Of a stretch of DNA of 43,486 nucleotides, positions 1 to 7,424 are shown one piece after another. The notes under the pieces are model-generated. The model saw only the letters and a program-made list of their open reading frames with translations, searched no databases and was not told where the DNA came from. The position numbers and the translations under genes were made by a program. The DNA comes from Terriglobia bacterium (lineage in GTDB: Bacteria; Acidobacteriota; Terriglobia; Bryobacterales; Bryobacteraceae), in the NCBI GenBank assembly GCA_003175985.1, contig PSRJ01000158.1, positions 1 to 43,486 of the forward strand. Direction: 5' to 3'. Position 1 is the stretch's first letter. Every line of letters begins with the position of its first letter.

Positions 1-1071
1 GTAGTCAGCGGTTTGGGCCACAAAGCCGCCGACACCACCGCCGTGCATTCGCTGAGTCCCACTACATGGCTCAGCGGCGTCCGCCCCAAGCCCACACAAG
101 GCGTGGACGCCTACGCCGGGGTGACCGCCGATCAGATCGCCGCAAAACAAATCGGCCAGGATACGGTTTTGCCTTCGCTCGAACTAGCCACCGAAGATCA
201 CTCCGGCCTCATCGGCTCCTGCGATCGCGATTACGGCTGCATCTATATGAACACGCTCTCCTGGCGCACGCCCACCACGCCGCTGCCCATGGAGATCAAT
301 CCGCGGAAGGTGTTCGCCCGCATGTTCGGCGAAGGCGGCAACGCCACCGACCGCCTCGCGCGCAATCAGGAGGACCGCAGCATCCTCGACGCCATCACCC
401 GCGAAGCCGGCGACCTTCAGCGCGGCCTCGGAGCCAAGGACCGCGCCACCGTAAGCGAATACCTCGAAAACGTGCGCGAGATCGAGCGCCGCATCCAGCG
501 CGCCGCAAGCGATCCCCAGTCTTCCGAGCTGGAGTTGCCCGAAGCTCCCGCGGGCATTCCCTTCTCCTACGAACAGCACGTCCGGCTGATGTACGATCTG
601 CTCGGGTTGGCTTACCAGACCAACATCACCCGCGTCTTCACGTTCATGGTGGCGCGCGAGGTCTCCAACCGGACCTATCCGCAGATTGGTGTCCCCGATG
701 GGCACCACGCCACTTCGCATCACCAGAACAAGCCGGAGAAAATCGAAAAGCTGGTGAAGATCCAGCACTATCACCTCGGCTTGTTCGCGGAGTTCCTGAA
801 GAAATTGCAGTCCACGCCCGATGGCGATGGCTCCCTGCTCGATCACTCGCTCATTCTCTACGGCAGCAACATGAGCAATAGCAACTTGCATAATCATTTC
901 CCGCTGCCGAACGTGTTGGTGGGTGGCGCGGCGGGCCGCGTGGCGGGAGGCCGCCACCTTCGTTATCCCGACCACACGCCAATGTCGAATCTCCTCCTCA
1001 CTCTGCTCGACAAAACTGGTGTTCGCACCGACAGCCTCGGCGATAGCACCGGCGAAATGGCCGAGCTATGA
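1..1071 (+). CDS. DUF1552 domain-containing protein, C-terminal part (5' end outside window)
   Basis: The reading frame is open from base 1 (V-V-S-G-L-G-H-K-A-A-D) to the TGA at 1069-1071, so the start lies upstream of the window. About 356 residues are visible against roughly 440-460 usual for DUF1552 proteins. Recognisable features are 'GLGHKAAD', the 'SCDRDYGCIYMNTLSW' segment, 'PRKVFARMFGEG', 'REIERRI', 'DGHHATSHHQNKPEK' and the C-terminal 'MSNSNLHNHFPLPNVLVGG'. DUF1552 proteins are exported, of unknown function, and in Acidobacteria and Planctomycetes are usually paired with DUF1592-type cytochrome-like proteins, which would be expected just upstream. The stop overlaps the ATG of the ankyrin gene (ATGA at 1068-1071), so the two are probably translationally coupled. 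The family call is from memory of its conserved pattern; the biochemical role is not known. Confidence 0.85.
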   Translation, partial: VVSGLGHKAADTTAVHSLSPTTWLSGVRPKPTQGVDAYAGVTADQIAAKQIGQDTVLPSLELATEDHSGLIGSCDRDYGCIYMNTLSWRTPTTPLPMEINPRKVFARMFGEGGNATDRLARNQEDRSILDAITREAGDLQRGLGAKDRATVSEYLENVREIERRIQRAASDPQSSELELPEAPAGIPFSYEQHVRLMYDLLGLAYQTNITRVFTFMVAREVSNRTYPQIGVPDGHHATSHHQNKPEKIEKLVKIQHYHLGLFAEFLKKLQSTPDGDGSLLDHSLILYGSNMSNSNLHNHFPLPNVLVGGAAGRVAGGRHLRYPDHTPMSNLLLTLLDKTGVRTDSLGDSTGEMAEL

Positions 1072-2534
1072 AACTGCTGGCTGTTCTCATCACGTTCGCC
1101 GCGTCCGGCGCTGAACTTCGCCTGGTCGATGCCGTGAAAAGCGGCGATAAGGCGGCCGCCGTATCCCTTCTCGCAGAACACGCCGACGTCAACGCGGCTG
1201 AGCCGGATGGCACGACGCCTCTCCAATGGGCCGTACGCCAGGACGATCTCGAACTCACCGATCGCCTCGTCCGCGCCGGCGCCGATGTGAAGGCCGCGAA
1301 CCGATATGGCATTACCGCGTTGTATCTCGCCTGCGTGAACGGAAATCCGGCGATGGTCGCGCGACTGCTTCAGGCGGGAGCCGATGCCAATGCCGTTTCC
1401 ACCGAAGGCGAAACCGCGCTGATGACCGCTGCGCGCGCCGGCCACGTGGAAGCCGCGCGAGTGCTCTTGGATCACGGGGCGAAGGTCGATGCCCGCGAAT
1501 CCTGGCACGGCGAAACAGCGCTCATGTGGGCTACTGCGCAAAAGCATGCCGCGATGATGCAGGAGCTCATCGCTCGCGGCGCGGATGTCAACGCGCGCTC
1601 CAATTTTGAAAAGTGGGAGCGGCAGACCACCGCCGAGCCGCGCGAGAAGTGGCTGCCTCAGGGCTCGCTCACGCCGCTGTTATTTGCCGCGCGGCAGGGT
1701 TGCGTCGAGTGTGCGCGCCTCCTGGTGGATTCCGGCGCCGATCTCAACGCCGCCGATCCCGAAGGCGTCACGCCGACCATCTACGCCATCATCAACGGCC
1801 ACTACGATGCGGCCGCTTATCTGGTCGACAGGGGGGCCAATCCCAACCTGGCCGATAACACCGGCCGCACGGCTTTATACGCAGCGGTCGATTTCAACAC
1901 GATGCCGGCTTCCAACCGGCCCGCGCCCAAGGTGATCGACAACGAGGTGAGCAGCCTCGAACTCGTCCGCAAGCTCCTGGCGAAAGGCGCGAATCCCAAC
2001 GCGCAGTTGAAGAAGCAGCAGCCTTACCGGGCTAAGCTCGACCGCGGCGACGATACCATGCTGACCACCGGCACCACGCCCCTACTGCGCGCCGCCAAGG
2101 CAGGCGACATTGAGGTTATGCAGGCTCTCCTTGCCAGGGGCGCCGATGCCAAGCTCTCTACCCGAGCCGGCATTAACCCGCTGATGGCCGCCGCGGGCCT
2201 TGGCACCAAGGAAGAAGACACCACCGGGCGGCATAAGACGGAAGCTGAAGCCATCGAAGCGATCAAGCTCTGCCTCGAAGCCGGTCTCGATATCAACGCT
2301 ACCGATAACAGGGGGCAAACCGCGCTGCACGGCGCCGCCTTGAAGGGTTTTGATCAGGTGATCCGGTTTCTGGCCGATCACGGCGCGAAGCTCGACGTGA
2401 AGGACCGCCGCGGCTTCACGGCGCTCGATGCTGCCGAAGGTAAAGCGGGAGGCGTAGGTTTCGATGGTGCTTCCGCCGTTCCGCACGAGAGCACCGCGGC
2501 GCTTCTGCGAAAACTCACGGCAACACCACAATGA
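1068..2534 (+). CDS. Exported ankyrin-repeat protein
   Basis: 488 residues with a short hydrophobic leader (MKLLAVLITFAASGAE) that looks like a signal peptide, followed by about nine to ten ankyrin repeats. Typical repeat elements are 'DGTTPLQWAVRQDD', 'YGITALYLACVNGN', 'EGETALMTAARAGH', 'GETALMWATAQKH', 'EGVTPTIYAIINGHYD', 'GTTPLLRAAKAGD' and 'RGQTALHGAALKG', each followed by a 'LLxxGADxNA'-type helix end. Two longer insertions occur between repeats (residues ~180-200 and ~285-330). Ankyrin arrays bind proteins; the partner is unknown. The ATG overlaps the DUF1552 stop and the gene's own TGA overlaps the next ATG (2531-2534), so it is the middle gene of a three-gene operon of exported proteins. 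It probably acts outside the cytoplasm. An effector role is not indicated. Confidence 0.9.
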   Translation: MKLLAVLITFAASGAELRLVDAVKSGDKAAAVSLLAEHADVNAAEPDGTTPLQWAVRQDDLELTDRLVRAGADVKAANRYGITALYLACVNGNPAMVARLLQAGADANAVSTEGETALMTAARAGHVEAARVLLDHGAKVDARESWHGETALMWATAQKHAAMMQELIARGADVNARSNFEKWERQTTAEPREKWLPQGSLTPLLFAARQGCVECARLLVDSGADLNAADPEGVTPTIYAIINGHYDAAAYLVDRGANPNLADNTGRTALYAAVDFNTMPASNRPAPKVIDNEVSSLELVRKLLAKGANPNAQLKKQQPYRAKLDRGDDTMLTTGTTPLLRAAKAGDIEVMQALLARGADAKLSTRAGINPLMAAAGLGTKEEDTTGRHKTEAEAIEAIKLCLEAGLDINATDNRGQTALHGAALKGFDQVIRFLADHGAKLDVKDRRGFTALDAAEGKAGGVGFDGASAVPHESTAALLRKLTATPQ

Positions 2535-3595
2535 AAACTACAGGAATATTGATTATTGTTCTGAGCCTGACTCTCACAACGGTAGCGTTCTCCCAGATTC
2601 CACCGCCCGCCGGGAAACGCTCCGGCCCCGGAGTGCAGGCTCCTCAGGATGAGAGAGAGCCCGAGGTCCTGAAAGCATGCAAGACTCCGCCGCCGGCTGG
2701 GCGCGGCCGCGGGGGACCAGGGAGAGGACCCGCTCCAGCCGCGGCACCCGGTCCACGCGAATACAAAGTCACGGAGATCGCCGGCGTCATCGCTGCCGGG
2801 CAGCAATGGAAAGACGTCTGGCAGGTCGATGGCAATAACGCCGATGGAATCATCGCCACTCGGGATGGCGGCCTGCTGATCGCCCAGAACGATAACAGCG
2901 ACGTCGTGAAGCTCGATAAAGGCGGCAAGACTTCCGTCGCGTATATGGGCACAAACACCGGCGGGTCGGTGGCGATGAACTCCAAGGGCGCTCTGTTCCT
3001 GGTGAACCGTGGGCTCAACCCTTCCATCGAGCAGCTCGCCCCGCAGCGCAAGATGCTGGCCAATCGATTCAACGACGATCCGCTGGATTGCCTTGGCGGC
3101 GTTCTCAACGACCTGACGGCCGATAGCAAGGGCGGCGTCTACTTCACCAATGGCGTTGTCTATTACACGGATGCAAAAGGCAAGATCAGCCGCTATGGCG
3201 AGAATCTCACCACCAACGGCATCGTGCTCAGCCCCGACGAGAAGCGTCTCTGGGTGACCAACGGTCCGGCGCTCGCCGTGTTCGACGTGCAGAAGGATGG
3301 TACGCTCACCAATCAGCGCGAATTCGCAAAACTGGAAGGCGGCGGGAACGGCGATGGCAGCACCTTCGATAGCATGGGGCGCCTCTACGTCACCACCAAT
3401 CCCGGCGTTCAGGTGATCGGACCGGATGGCAAGTATCTGGGCCTGATCCCCACGCCGCGCGGCATCATCAGTGTCGCTTTCAGCGGTCCCGATCGTAAGA
3501 CGCTCTACGCGGTAGCTCGGGACAATGCCCAGAACAAAGACTGGATCATCGCCATCCCGATGCTCGCGCAAGGCCCCAAAGGCCGCGGCAAGTAG
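2531..3595 (+). CDS. SMP-30/gluconolactonase-like beta-propeller protein
   Basis: 354 residues. An N-terminal signal peptide (MKTTGILIIVLSLTLTTVAFS) precedes a low-complexity Pro/Gly/Arg/Ala linker (residues ~24-75, e.g. 'GRGRGGPGRGPAPAAAPG'). The rest is a six-bladed-propeller-like domain with repeated 'DGG/DSKGGVYFTNG/DSMGRLYVTTN' blades and 'TTNGIVLSPDEKRLWVTNG', the typical SMP-30/gluconolactonase signature region. Members hydrolyse lactones or bind ligands using a divalent metal; the true substrate cannot be told from sequence. The start overlaps the ankyrin stop (ATGA), so translation is coupled. The ORF ends 8 nt from the convergent gene at 3604. The long proline/glycine linker suggests a secreted or surface location. 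Confidence 0.85.
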   Translation: MKTTGILIIVLSLTLTTVAFSQIPPPAGKRSGPGVQAPQDEREPEVLKACKTPPPAGRGRGGPGRGPAPAAAPGPREYKVTEIAGVIAAGQQWKDVWQVDGNNADGIIATRDGGLLIAQNDNSDVVKLDKGGKTSVAYMGTNTGGSVAMNSKGALFLVNRGLNPSIEQLAPQRKMLANRFNDDPLDCLGGVLNDLTADSKGGVYFTNGVVYYTDAKGKISRYGENLTTNGIVLSPDEKRLWVTNGPALAVFDVQKDGTLTNQREFAKLEGGGNGDGSTFDSMGRLYVTTNPGVQVIGPDGKYLGLIPTPRGIISVAFSGPDRKTLYAVARDNAQNKDWIIAIPMLAQGPKGRGK

Positions 3596-3603
3596 GGACG
3601 CGG

Positions 3604-3933
3604 TCAGCGGCCCAACAACGCATTCGCCACCGACAGGATCACCGCGGCCAGCAATGCCGGCCAGCAGCCGCGAATGCGGAATCCGGGCACAAGTGCCGCG
3701 GCCAGCTTCAGCATCAATGCATTGATTACCAGCAGGAACAGACCCAGTGTCAGCAGCGTCAGGGGAAACGTGAGGATCTTCAGCACCAGGCCGAACGTCG
3801 CGTTCACAAACCCGATCACGATCGCGGCAAGGAACGCGGCGCCGAAACCATCGAGCTCAAAGCCGCGCACCAGGTGAGCGATCACCAGCAGCAGAGCCGA
3901 GGTGAGGACCAGGCTGATTAGCCAGTGCATCAT
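3604..3933 (-). CDS. Phage holin family (superfamily IV) four-TM membrane protein
   Basis: 109 residues when begun at the ATG at 3931-3933; a second ATG follows immediately at 3930. The protein is almost entirely hydrophobic, with four predicted membrane helices (residues ~3-20, 26-48, 52-75, 85-108) and the pattern 'GFVNATFGLVLKILTFPLTLLTLGLF..INALML', characteristic of the small membrane family annotated 'phage holin family protein' (PF04020-like). These are ordinary chromosomal genes in many bacteria, not prophage markers. The reading frame extends upstream to 4086, but that extension is hydrophilic, antisense to the divergent gene, and lies beyond a TATAAT box at 3943-3948, so the shorter start is preferred. 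Function unknown. Confidence 0.8.
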   Translation of the reverse strand: MMHWLISLVLTSALLLVIAHLVRGFELDGFGAAFLAAIVIGFVNATFGLVLKILTFPLTLLTLGLFLLVINALMLKLAAALVPGFRIRGCWPALLAAVILSVANALLGR

Positions 3934-3942
3934 GCCCCCGCC

Positions 3943-3948
3943 ATTATA
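3943..3948 (-). promoter_or_regulatory. -10 box (TATAAT) of the holin-family gene
   Basis: A perfect TATAAT on the minus strand ends 9 nt before the ATG at 3933, so transcription would begin a few bases from the start codon. No good -35 hexamer was seen. It lies back to back with the plus-strand box at 3957-3962. Confidence 0.5.
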
Positions 3949-3956
3949 ACCGGCGT

Positions 3957-3962
3957 TACAAT
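3957..3962 (+). promoter_or_regulatory. -10-like box (TACAAT) of the DUF4440-like gene
   Basis: TACAAT on the plus strand is followed by only 6 nt before the ATG at 3969. There is no Shine-Dalgarno sequence in that gap, so the mRNA would be leaderless. Confidence 0.5.
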
Positions 3963-3968
3963 CCGGGT

Positions 3969-4412
3969 ATGAAATGCTGGGTGCTGTGCGCCACAATGTG
4001 TTCGCTAACGGGATTGGCCGACGCGGAGACGAATGCGGAACTGGTCGAGCAGGTTCGCCGGACCGAGATCGCTTTCGCCAAGACACTGGCCGATCGCGAC
4101 CCCGCCGCGTTCGCCACGTTCCTATCTAAGGAGACGATCTTCTCTTCCAACGGCCGCGCTTCACGCGGCCCGCAAGAAGTAGCCGAATGCTGGAAGGGCT
4201 TCTTCAACGGGCCGCAGGCGCCTTTCTCCTGGGCGCCGGAACAGGTGGTGGTCCTCGATTCGGGAACGCTGGCTCTCTCGTCAGGCCCGGTGCGCGATCC
4301 CGCCGGCAAACGGATCGGCACCTTCAACTCGGTGTGGCGGCGCGAAGGCAAAGGGAAGTGGAAGATCGTCCTCGATAACGGCTGCCCCGCCTGCGACTGT
4401 GCCGCGCAGTGA
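3969..4412 (+). CDS. Secreted DUF4440/NTF2-like (SnoaL-fold) protein
   Basis: 147 residues with a probable signal peptide (cleavage near 'GLADA-ET', residues 15-19). The mature part has the DUF4440 pattern: an N-terminal helix 'ELVEQVRRTEIAFAKTLADRD', then 'AAFATFLSKETIFSSNG', 'RGPQEVAECWKGFF' and a C-terminal 'WRREGKGKWKIVLDNGCP' strand. NTF2-like folds are small cone-shaped domains that bind ligands or act as diverse enzymes; no catalytic assignment is possible. The C-terminus carries a small cysteine cluster (CPACDC). It is transcribed alone, divergent from the holin-family gene, with a TACAAT box 6 nt before the ATG. It ends 9 nt from the convergent ligC-like gene. Confidence 0.8.
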   Translation: MKCWVLCATMCSLTGLADAETNAELVEQVRRTEIAFAKTLADRDPAAFATFLSKETIFSSNGRASRGPQEVAECWKGFFNGPQAPFSWAPEQVVVLDSGTLALSSGPVRDPAGKRIGTFNSVWRREGKGKWKIVLDNGCPACDCAAQ

Positions 4413-4421
4413 CGCTGCCGG

Positions 4422-5384
4422 CTATCCGGCGGCGCCGCGTGCTGCCTCGAGCATCGTCTCCAGCTTTCCCAGCACCTGCATCGCGGTGAAGCATTGCGTG
4501 ACGCTCGCGTTGGGTTCGCGCTTCTCCTGGATCGCAGCGAAGAACTCGCGGTCTTGCAGTTCGATCCCGTTCATGGAGACCGCTACGCCCGAGAGATCGA
4601 TCTTGTTCTCGTCGCCATCCACCAGGTCGTCATAATAGGCCCGGTAGGTGCCGTTGTCGCAGATGTAGCGGAAGAACGTGCCGATCGGCCCCTTGTTATT
4701 GAAGGAGAGTGAGAGCGTGCAGATCGCACCGGAGGGAACCTTCATCAGAATCCCCACGTCCATGGCGATTTTCAGCTCCGGATGCTTGGGTCCCTGTACG
4801 GCGTAGCATTCCGACACCTGCTGGCCTGTCTGGTATTGGAAGAGGTCGACTGTATGGCAGGCGTGATGCCACAACAGGTGATCGGTCCAGCTTCGCGGCT
4901 TCCCCGCGGCATTCATGTTGGTGCGCCGGAAGAAGTAGGTCTGCACGTTCATCTGTTGGATCGCGAGATCCCCTTTCGTGACCCGGTTGTGAATCCACTG
5001 ATGGCTCGGGTTGAAGCGCCGGGTATGGCCTCCCATGCAGACCACGCCGGTCTCTTTGGCTACTCTGACCAGCATCTCGGAATCGCTGACCGTATCGGCG
5101 ATCGGGATCTCGATCTGTACGTGCTTGCCCGCGCGCATACACTGGACACCCTGCTCGGCATGCACCTGCGTAGGGCTGGCCAGAATCATGGCCTCCAGTC
5201 CTGGCTGCTTCAGGCTATCGCCCAGGTCGCTGGTCCAATGAGGAATCTTGAACCTCTTGGCCACCTCCTCCGTGCCGGCGGGATTGCCCCCGGCCAGCGT
5301 GATCACCTCGATTCCCGGAATGTTCTGCATCGCCTCCAGATGTTTGATGCCAAAAGCGCCTTGTCCCGCGACCCCTACTTTCAT
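4422..5384 (-). CDS. ligC: LigC-type 4-carboxy-2-hydroxymuconate-6-semialdehyde dehydrogenase (Gfo/Idh/MocA family)
   Basis: 320 residues from the ATG at 5382-5384, close to the ~315 of proteobacterial LigC. The N-terminal Rossmann fold opens with 'MKVGVAGQGAFGIKHL' (GxGxxG). Further segments are strongly LigC-like: 'SPTQVHAEQ', 'GKHVQIEIPIAD', 'MGGHTRRFNPSHQWIHN', 'NVQTYFFRRTNMNA', 'SWTDHLLWHHACHTVDLF', 'CTLSLSFNN', 'GTFFRYICDNGTY' and 'VSMNGIELQDREFFAAI'. LigC oxidises the ring-cleavage product of protocatechuate (as its hemiacetal) to 2-pyrone-4,6-dicarboxylate using NAD(P)+. The start follows the dioxygenase stop by 2 nt, with AAGG upstream inside the previous gene, so it is the last gene of the aromatic operon. 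A longer frame up to 5471 runs into the dioxygenase and is not used. The call rests on remembered similarity. Confidence 0.85.
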   Translation of the reverse strand: MKVGVAGQGAFGIKHLEAMQNIPGIEVITLAGGNPAGTEEVAKRFKIPHWTSDLGDSLKQPGLEAMILASPTQVHAEQGVQCMRAGKHVQIEIPIADTVSDSEMLVRVAKETGVVCMGGHTRRFNPSHQWIHNRVTKGDLAIQQMNVQTYFFRRTNMNAAGKPRSWTDHLLWHHACHTVDLFQYQTGQQVSECYAVQGPKHPELKIAMDVGILMKVPSGAICTLSLSFNNKGPIGTFFRYICDNGTYRAYYDDLVDGDENKIDLSGVAVSMNGIELQDREFFAAIQEKREPNASVTQCFTAMQVLGKLETMLEAARGAAG

Positions 5385-5386
5385 GT

Positions 5387-6574
5387 CTACCTTGCCACCT
5401 CTTGCTGTTGTTGCTGTTGTTCTCTTTCCCTCCGCAAACGGCGCCCCTCCGCCTGCACCACGACCAGGCACATGAGCAAGCCCAGCGGATGCGCGCCCAA
5501 CTCCACCAGTGGGTGAGACTTGAGCGACCGGAATACGTCGATGCTTTCATCCGCCAGCGTATCGATCTTCTCCATTTGCGCGACAGTCAAGCCGTAGTTC
5601 TTGGCGACCGCCTTGGGGTTTTCGAGCAGTTCGATCCGGAGCCGCTGGTTATGCCGCAGGTCGTAGATCAGTTTATTCAGAGGATAGGTCGCCGGATCCG
5701 GATGCTTATAGAACTGATAGCCGCCGAGGTTCTGGAAATCCCACTTTGGTTTCGGCACATCGCTCTCGGGCGCGGTGGTGCGCGTCGGAATGAACCGCAT
5801 TACGGCGTGCCCGTGGTGCCAGGTCGGCTGGTAAGTGATCAGTTCGCCCGGCACCCGGCCAATGGCTCCGAACATGATAAGCCACGGCAGCATTTCGGTA
5901 TTACCCACTTCATCCAGTTGTTCCACGCTCAAATCGAGGAGCACATCGTGATTGCCTCGCTCCATGTGCGCGATGGCCCAGTAGTCGAAATCGAACGCCG
6001 GCTGCGGATACTTCCACGTGCCCGGATAATGCGACATGCCGCCGCTGGCGATGATCGCAACCTTCTCGGGCCGCGCATCGATCACCTTTTTGATGGCCTT
6101 GCCCAAAGCCTCGGCACGGCGCGCGCTGGGAAGCGGCGGCAGGTAGGTGTTCACGAAGATGGGCACCACCGGGATACTACGCCCTTCCAGCACCCATTCA
6201 AAGACTGCGGCGAAGGAGTGCCCCAGCAGCGCGTCCTGCGAGTACGCCATGTCAAAACCGTTCGCCACCAGCTCATCCAAGAGCTGTTCGGCGAAAGGTA
6301 AGTGGGTCGGGATGCTGTAATTCTTTCCGGCGAATGCCGCCGTCGTGCGCTCGCCGGCGATCACGGCGAAAGTCGGCACGGAATGCAGGAAGAAGGTCTC
6401 CAGGTGGTCGCTGCCGACAATGATGGCCAGGTCCGGCTTGGTTTCTTCCAGGGTCTTGCCGAGTTGTCGCATGGCAGCGATATCGGCATCGAGCTGCGCC
6501 GGATCCTCGCTCGGCGGGCGGGTGAATAGTTGCGGTGCGTGCACCGTTGCCATGGCGGCGACAATCTGTCCCAT
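5387..6574 (-). CDS. Fused LigB-LigA type extradiol (protocatechuate/gallate) dioxygenase
   Basis: 395 residues. Residues ~1-270 form a LigB-type catalytic domain with the expected Fe(II) ligands and acid/base: H12 ('TVHAPQ'), H57 ('GSDHLETFF'), E227 ('TEMLPWLIMFGA') and H182 ('GGMSHYPG'). Residues ~296-370 resemble the alpha subunit LigA ('NKLIYDLRHNQRLRIEL', 'YGLTVAQMEKI', 'LVELGAHPLGLL'). The beta-then-alpha single-chain order is that of gallate dioxygenases (DesB/GalA), while the LigC-type neighbour points to protocatechuate 4,5-cleavage. Either substrate is possible. The C-terminus ends in a run of six glutamines encoded by CAA/CAG codons (5402-5419). It follows the RraA gene by 6 nt, with a GGGAG Shine-Dalgarno lying in that gene's tail. 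Confidence 0.88.
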   Translation of the reverse strand: MGQIVAAMATVHAPQLFTRPPSEDPAQLDADIAAMRQLGKTLEETKPDLAIIVGSDHLETFFLHSVPTFAVIAGERTTAAFAGKNYSIPTHLPFAEQLLDELVANGFDMAYSQDALLGHSFAAVFEWVLEGRSIPVVPIFVNTYLPPLPSARRAEALGKAIKKVIDARPEKVAIIASGGMSHYPGTWKYPQPAFDFDYWAIAHMERGNHDVLLDLSVEQLDEVGNTEMLPWLIMFGAIGRVPGELITYQPTWHHGHAVMRFIPTRTTAPESDVPKPKWDFQNLGGYQFYKHPDPATYPLNKLIYDLRHNQRLRIELLENPKAVAKNYGLTVAQMEKIDTLADESIDVFRSLKSHPLVELGAHPLGLLMCLVVVQAEGRRLRREREQQQQQQEVAR

Positions 6575-6580
6575 GATGTG

Positions 6581-7288
6581 TTATCTCCCGGCGGAGCTGC
6601 TCTCCGCCTCTTCGTCTACAAACTCCACTCCCAATTCCTTCAGCTTGGCGCGCATGCCGTAAAAATCCAGGCCTAGCTCGCCCTTGCGCAGCCGTTCGCG
6701 CGTCTTCTCTTCCTTGGCGATGCGCTGCTGGCTGGCACTGGCTACTTCTGCCGCGCGCTCGCGCGCCACCACCACCACTCCATCGGCGTCGGCCACAATG
6801 ACATCGCCCGGGTTCACAAGAGCCCCCGCGCACACCACCGGGATGTTCACATCGCCGGGAACATTTTTCACCGTTCCTTGAGACGATACCGCCTTCGACC
6901 ACACGGGGAAGTTCATCGCGGCCAGCTCCACCGTATCCCGCACCCCCGCGTCAATGATCAAACCCACAATCCCGTGGGCCTGGCACGATACGCCCAGCAG
7001 CTCGCCAAAATAGCCGTCAGTGCATTCCGAGGTCGGCGCCACTACCAATATGTCACCTGGCTGACACACCGCAATTGAAGCGTGGATCATCAGGTTATCG
7101 CCGGGCGCGATCGAAATCGTAACCGCGGTGCCGGCTACTTTGGCAGTGGGGTAAATCGGCCGCATGTAGGGCCGCATCAGTCCTACGCGGCCTTGGGCTT
7201 CATGGACGGTGGCTACACCGGAATCGCCGAGTATCTTAACCGGCTCGCGATCCGCACGCCGGATCGAGCGAATGATTTTGTGGCTCAT
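6581..7288 (-). CDS. RraA-family 4-carboxy-4-hydroxy-2-oxoadipate aldolase/oxaloacetate decarboxylase
   Basis: 235 residues, the usual size of LigK/GalC-type members of the RraA family. Characteristic segments are 'SGVATVHEAQGRVGLM', 'TISIAPGDNLMIHASI', 'PGDILVVAP', 'GYFGELLG', the active-site region 'GLIIDAGVRDTVEL' (R117, D118) and 'NPGDVIVADADGVVVVARE'. These class II pyruvate aldolases cleave 4-carboxy-4-hydroxy-2-oxoadipate to pyruvate and oxaloacetate, the last step of protocatechuate/gallate meta-cleavage. RraA relatives can also be RNase E regulators, but the adjacent LigBA and LigC genes make the aldolase role far more likely. The ATG overlaps the stop of the 35-aa upstream ORF by 4 nt (ATGA at 7285-7288). 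Confidence 0.88.
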   Translation of the reverse strand: MSHKIIRSIRRADREPVKILGDSGVATVHEAQGRVGLMRPYMRPIYPTAKVAGTAVTISIAPGDNLMIHASIAVCQPGDILVVAPTSECTDGYFGELLGVSCQAHGIVGLIIDAGVRDTVELAAMNFPVWSKAVSSQGTVKNVPGDVNIPVVCAGALVNPGDVIVADADGVVVVARERAAEVASASQQRIAKEEKTRERLRKGELGLDFYGMRAKLKELGVEFVDEEAESSSAGR

Positions 7289-7392
7289 AACAACTGGTCC
7301 GTTATCTGTGGATAAATCCTCTGAAACGCTTCCACGCCGCGACGCTCACCCAATCCAGTGTAGTACCGGACCGGGTTCTCCCGCGCGGCCAT
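7285..7392 (-). CDS. Possible 35-aa small protein in the aromatic operon
   Basis: Between the DUF6282 gene and the RraA gene a 36-codon frame begins at the ATG at 7390-7392. It is preceded by AGGA with about 5 nt spacing and ends in a TGA that overlaps the RraA ATG as ATGA. The peptide begins MAARENPVRYYTGLGERR and continues GVEAFQRIYPQITDQLL; it is soluble, with no cysteine cluster. A good ribosome site plus a 4-nt stop/start overlap is the usual signature of a real translationally coupled gene. The family is not recognised. It could be a leader peptide, a small subunit, or a chance frame. Confidence 0.45.
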   Translation of the reverse strand: MAARENPVRYYTGLGERRGVEAFQRIYPQITDQLL

Positions 7393-7424
7393 CGATCCTG
7401 GTCATAGGGGTCATCTGCCATCTC

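Noticed and set aside
184..975. 263-codon open frame on the minus strand inside the DUF1552 gene
   Set aside because: Antisense to a well supported gene, no ribosome site and no family resemblance; high G+C gives long accidental frames.
2378..3571. 397-codon minus-strand frame opposite the ankyrin and SMP-30 genes
   Set aside because: Antisense shadow; the plus-strand proteins have signal peptides, overlaps and known folds.
3604..3933. Holin-like gene as evidence for a prophage
   Set aside because: This small membrane family is common on chromosomes; no other phage genes are nearby.
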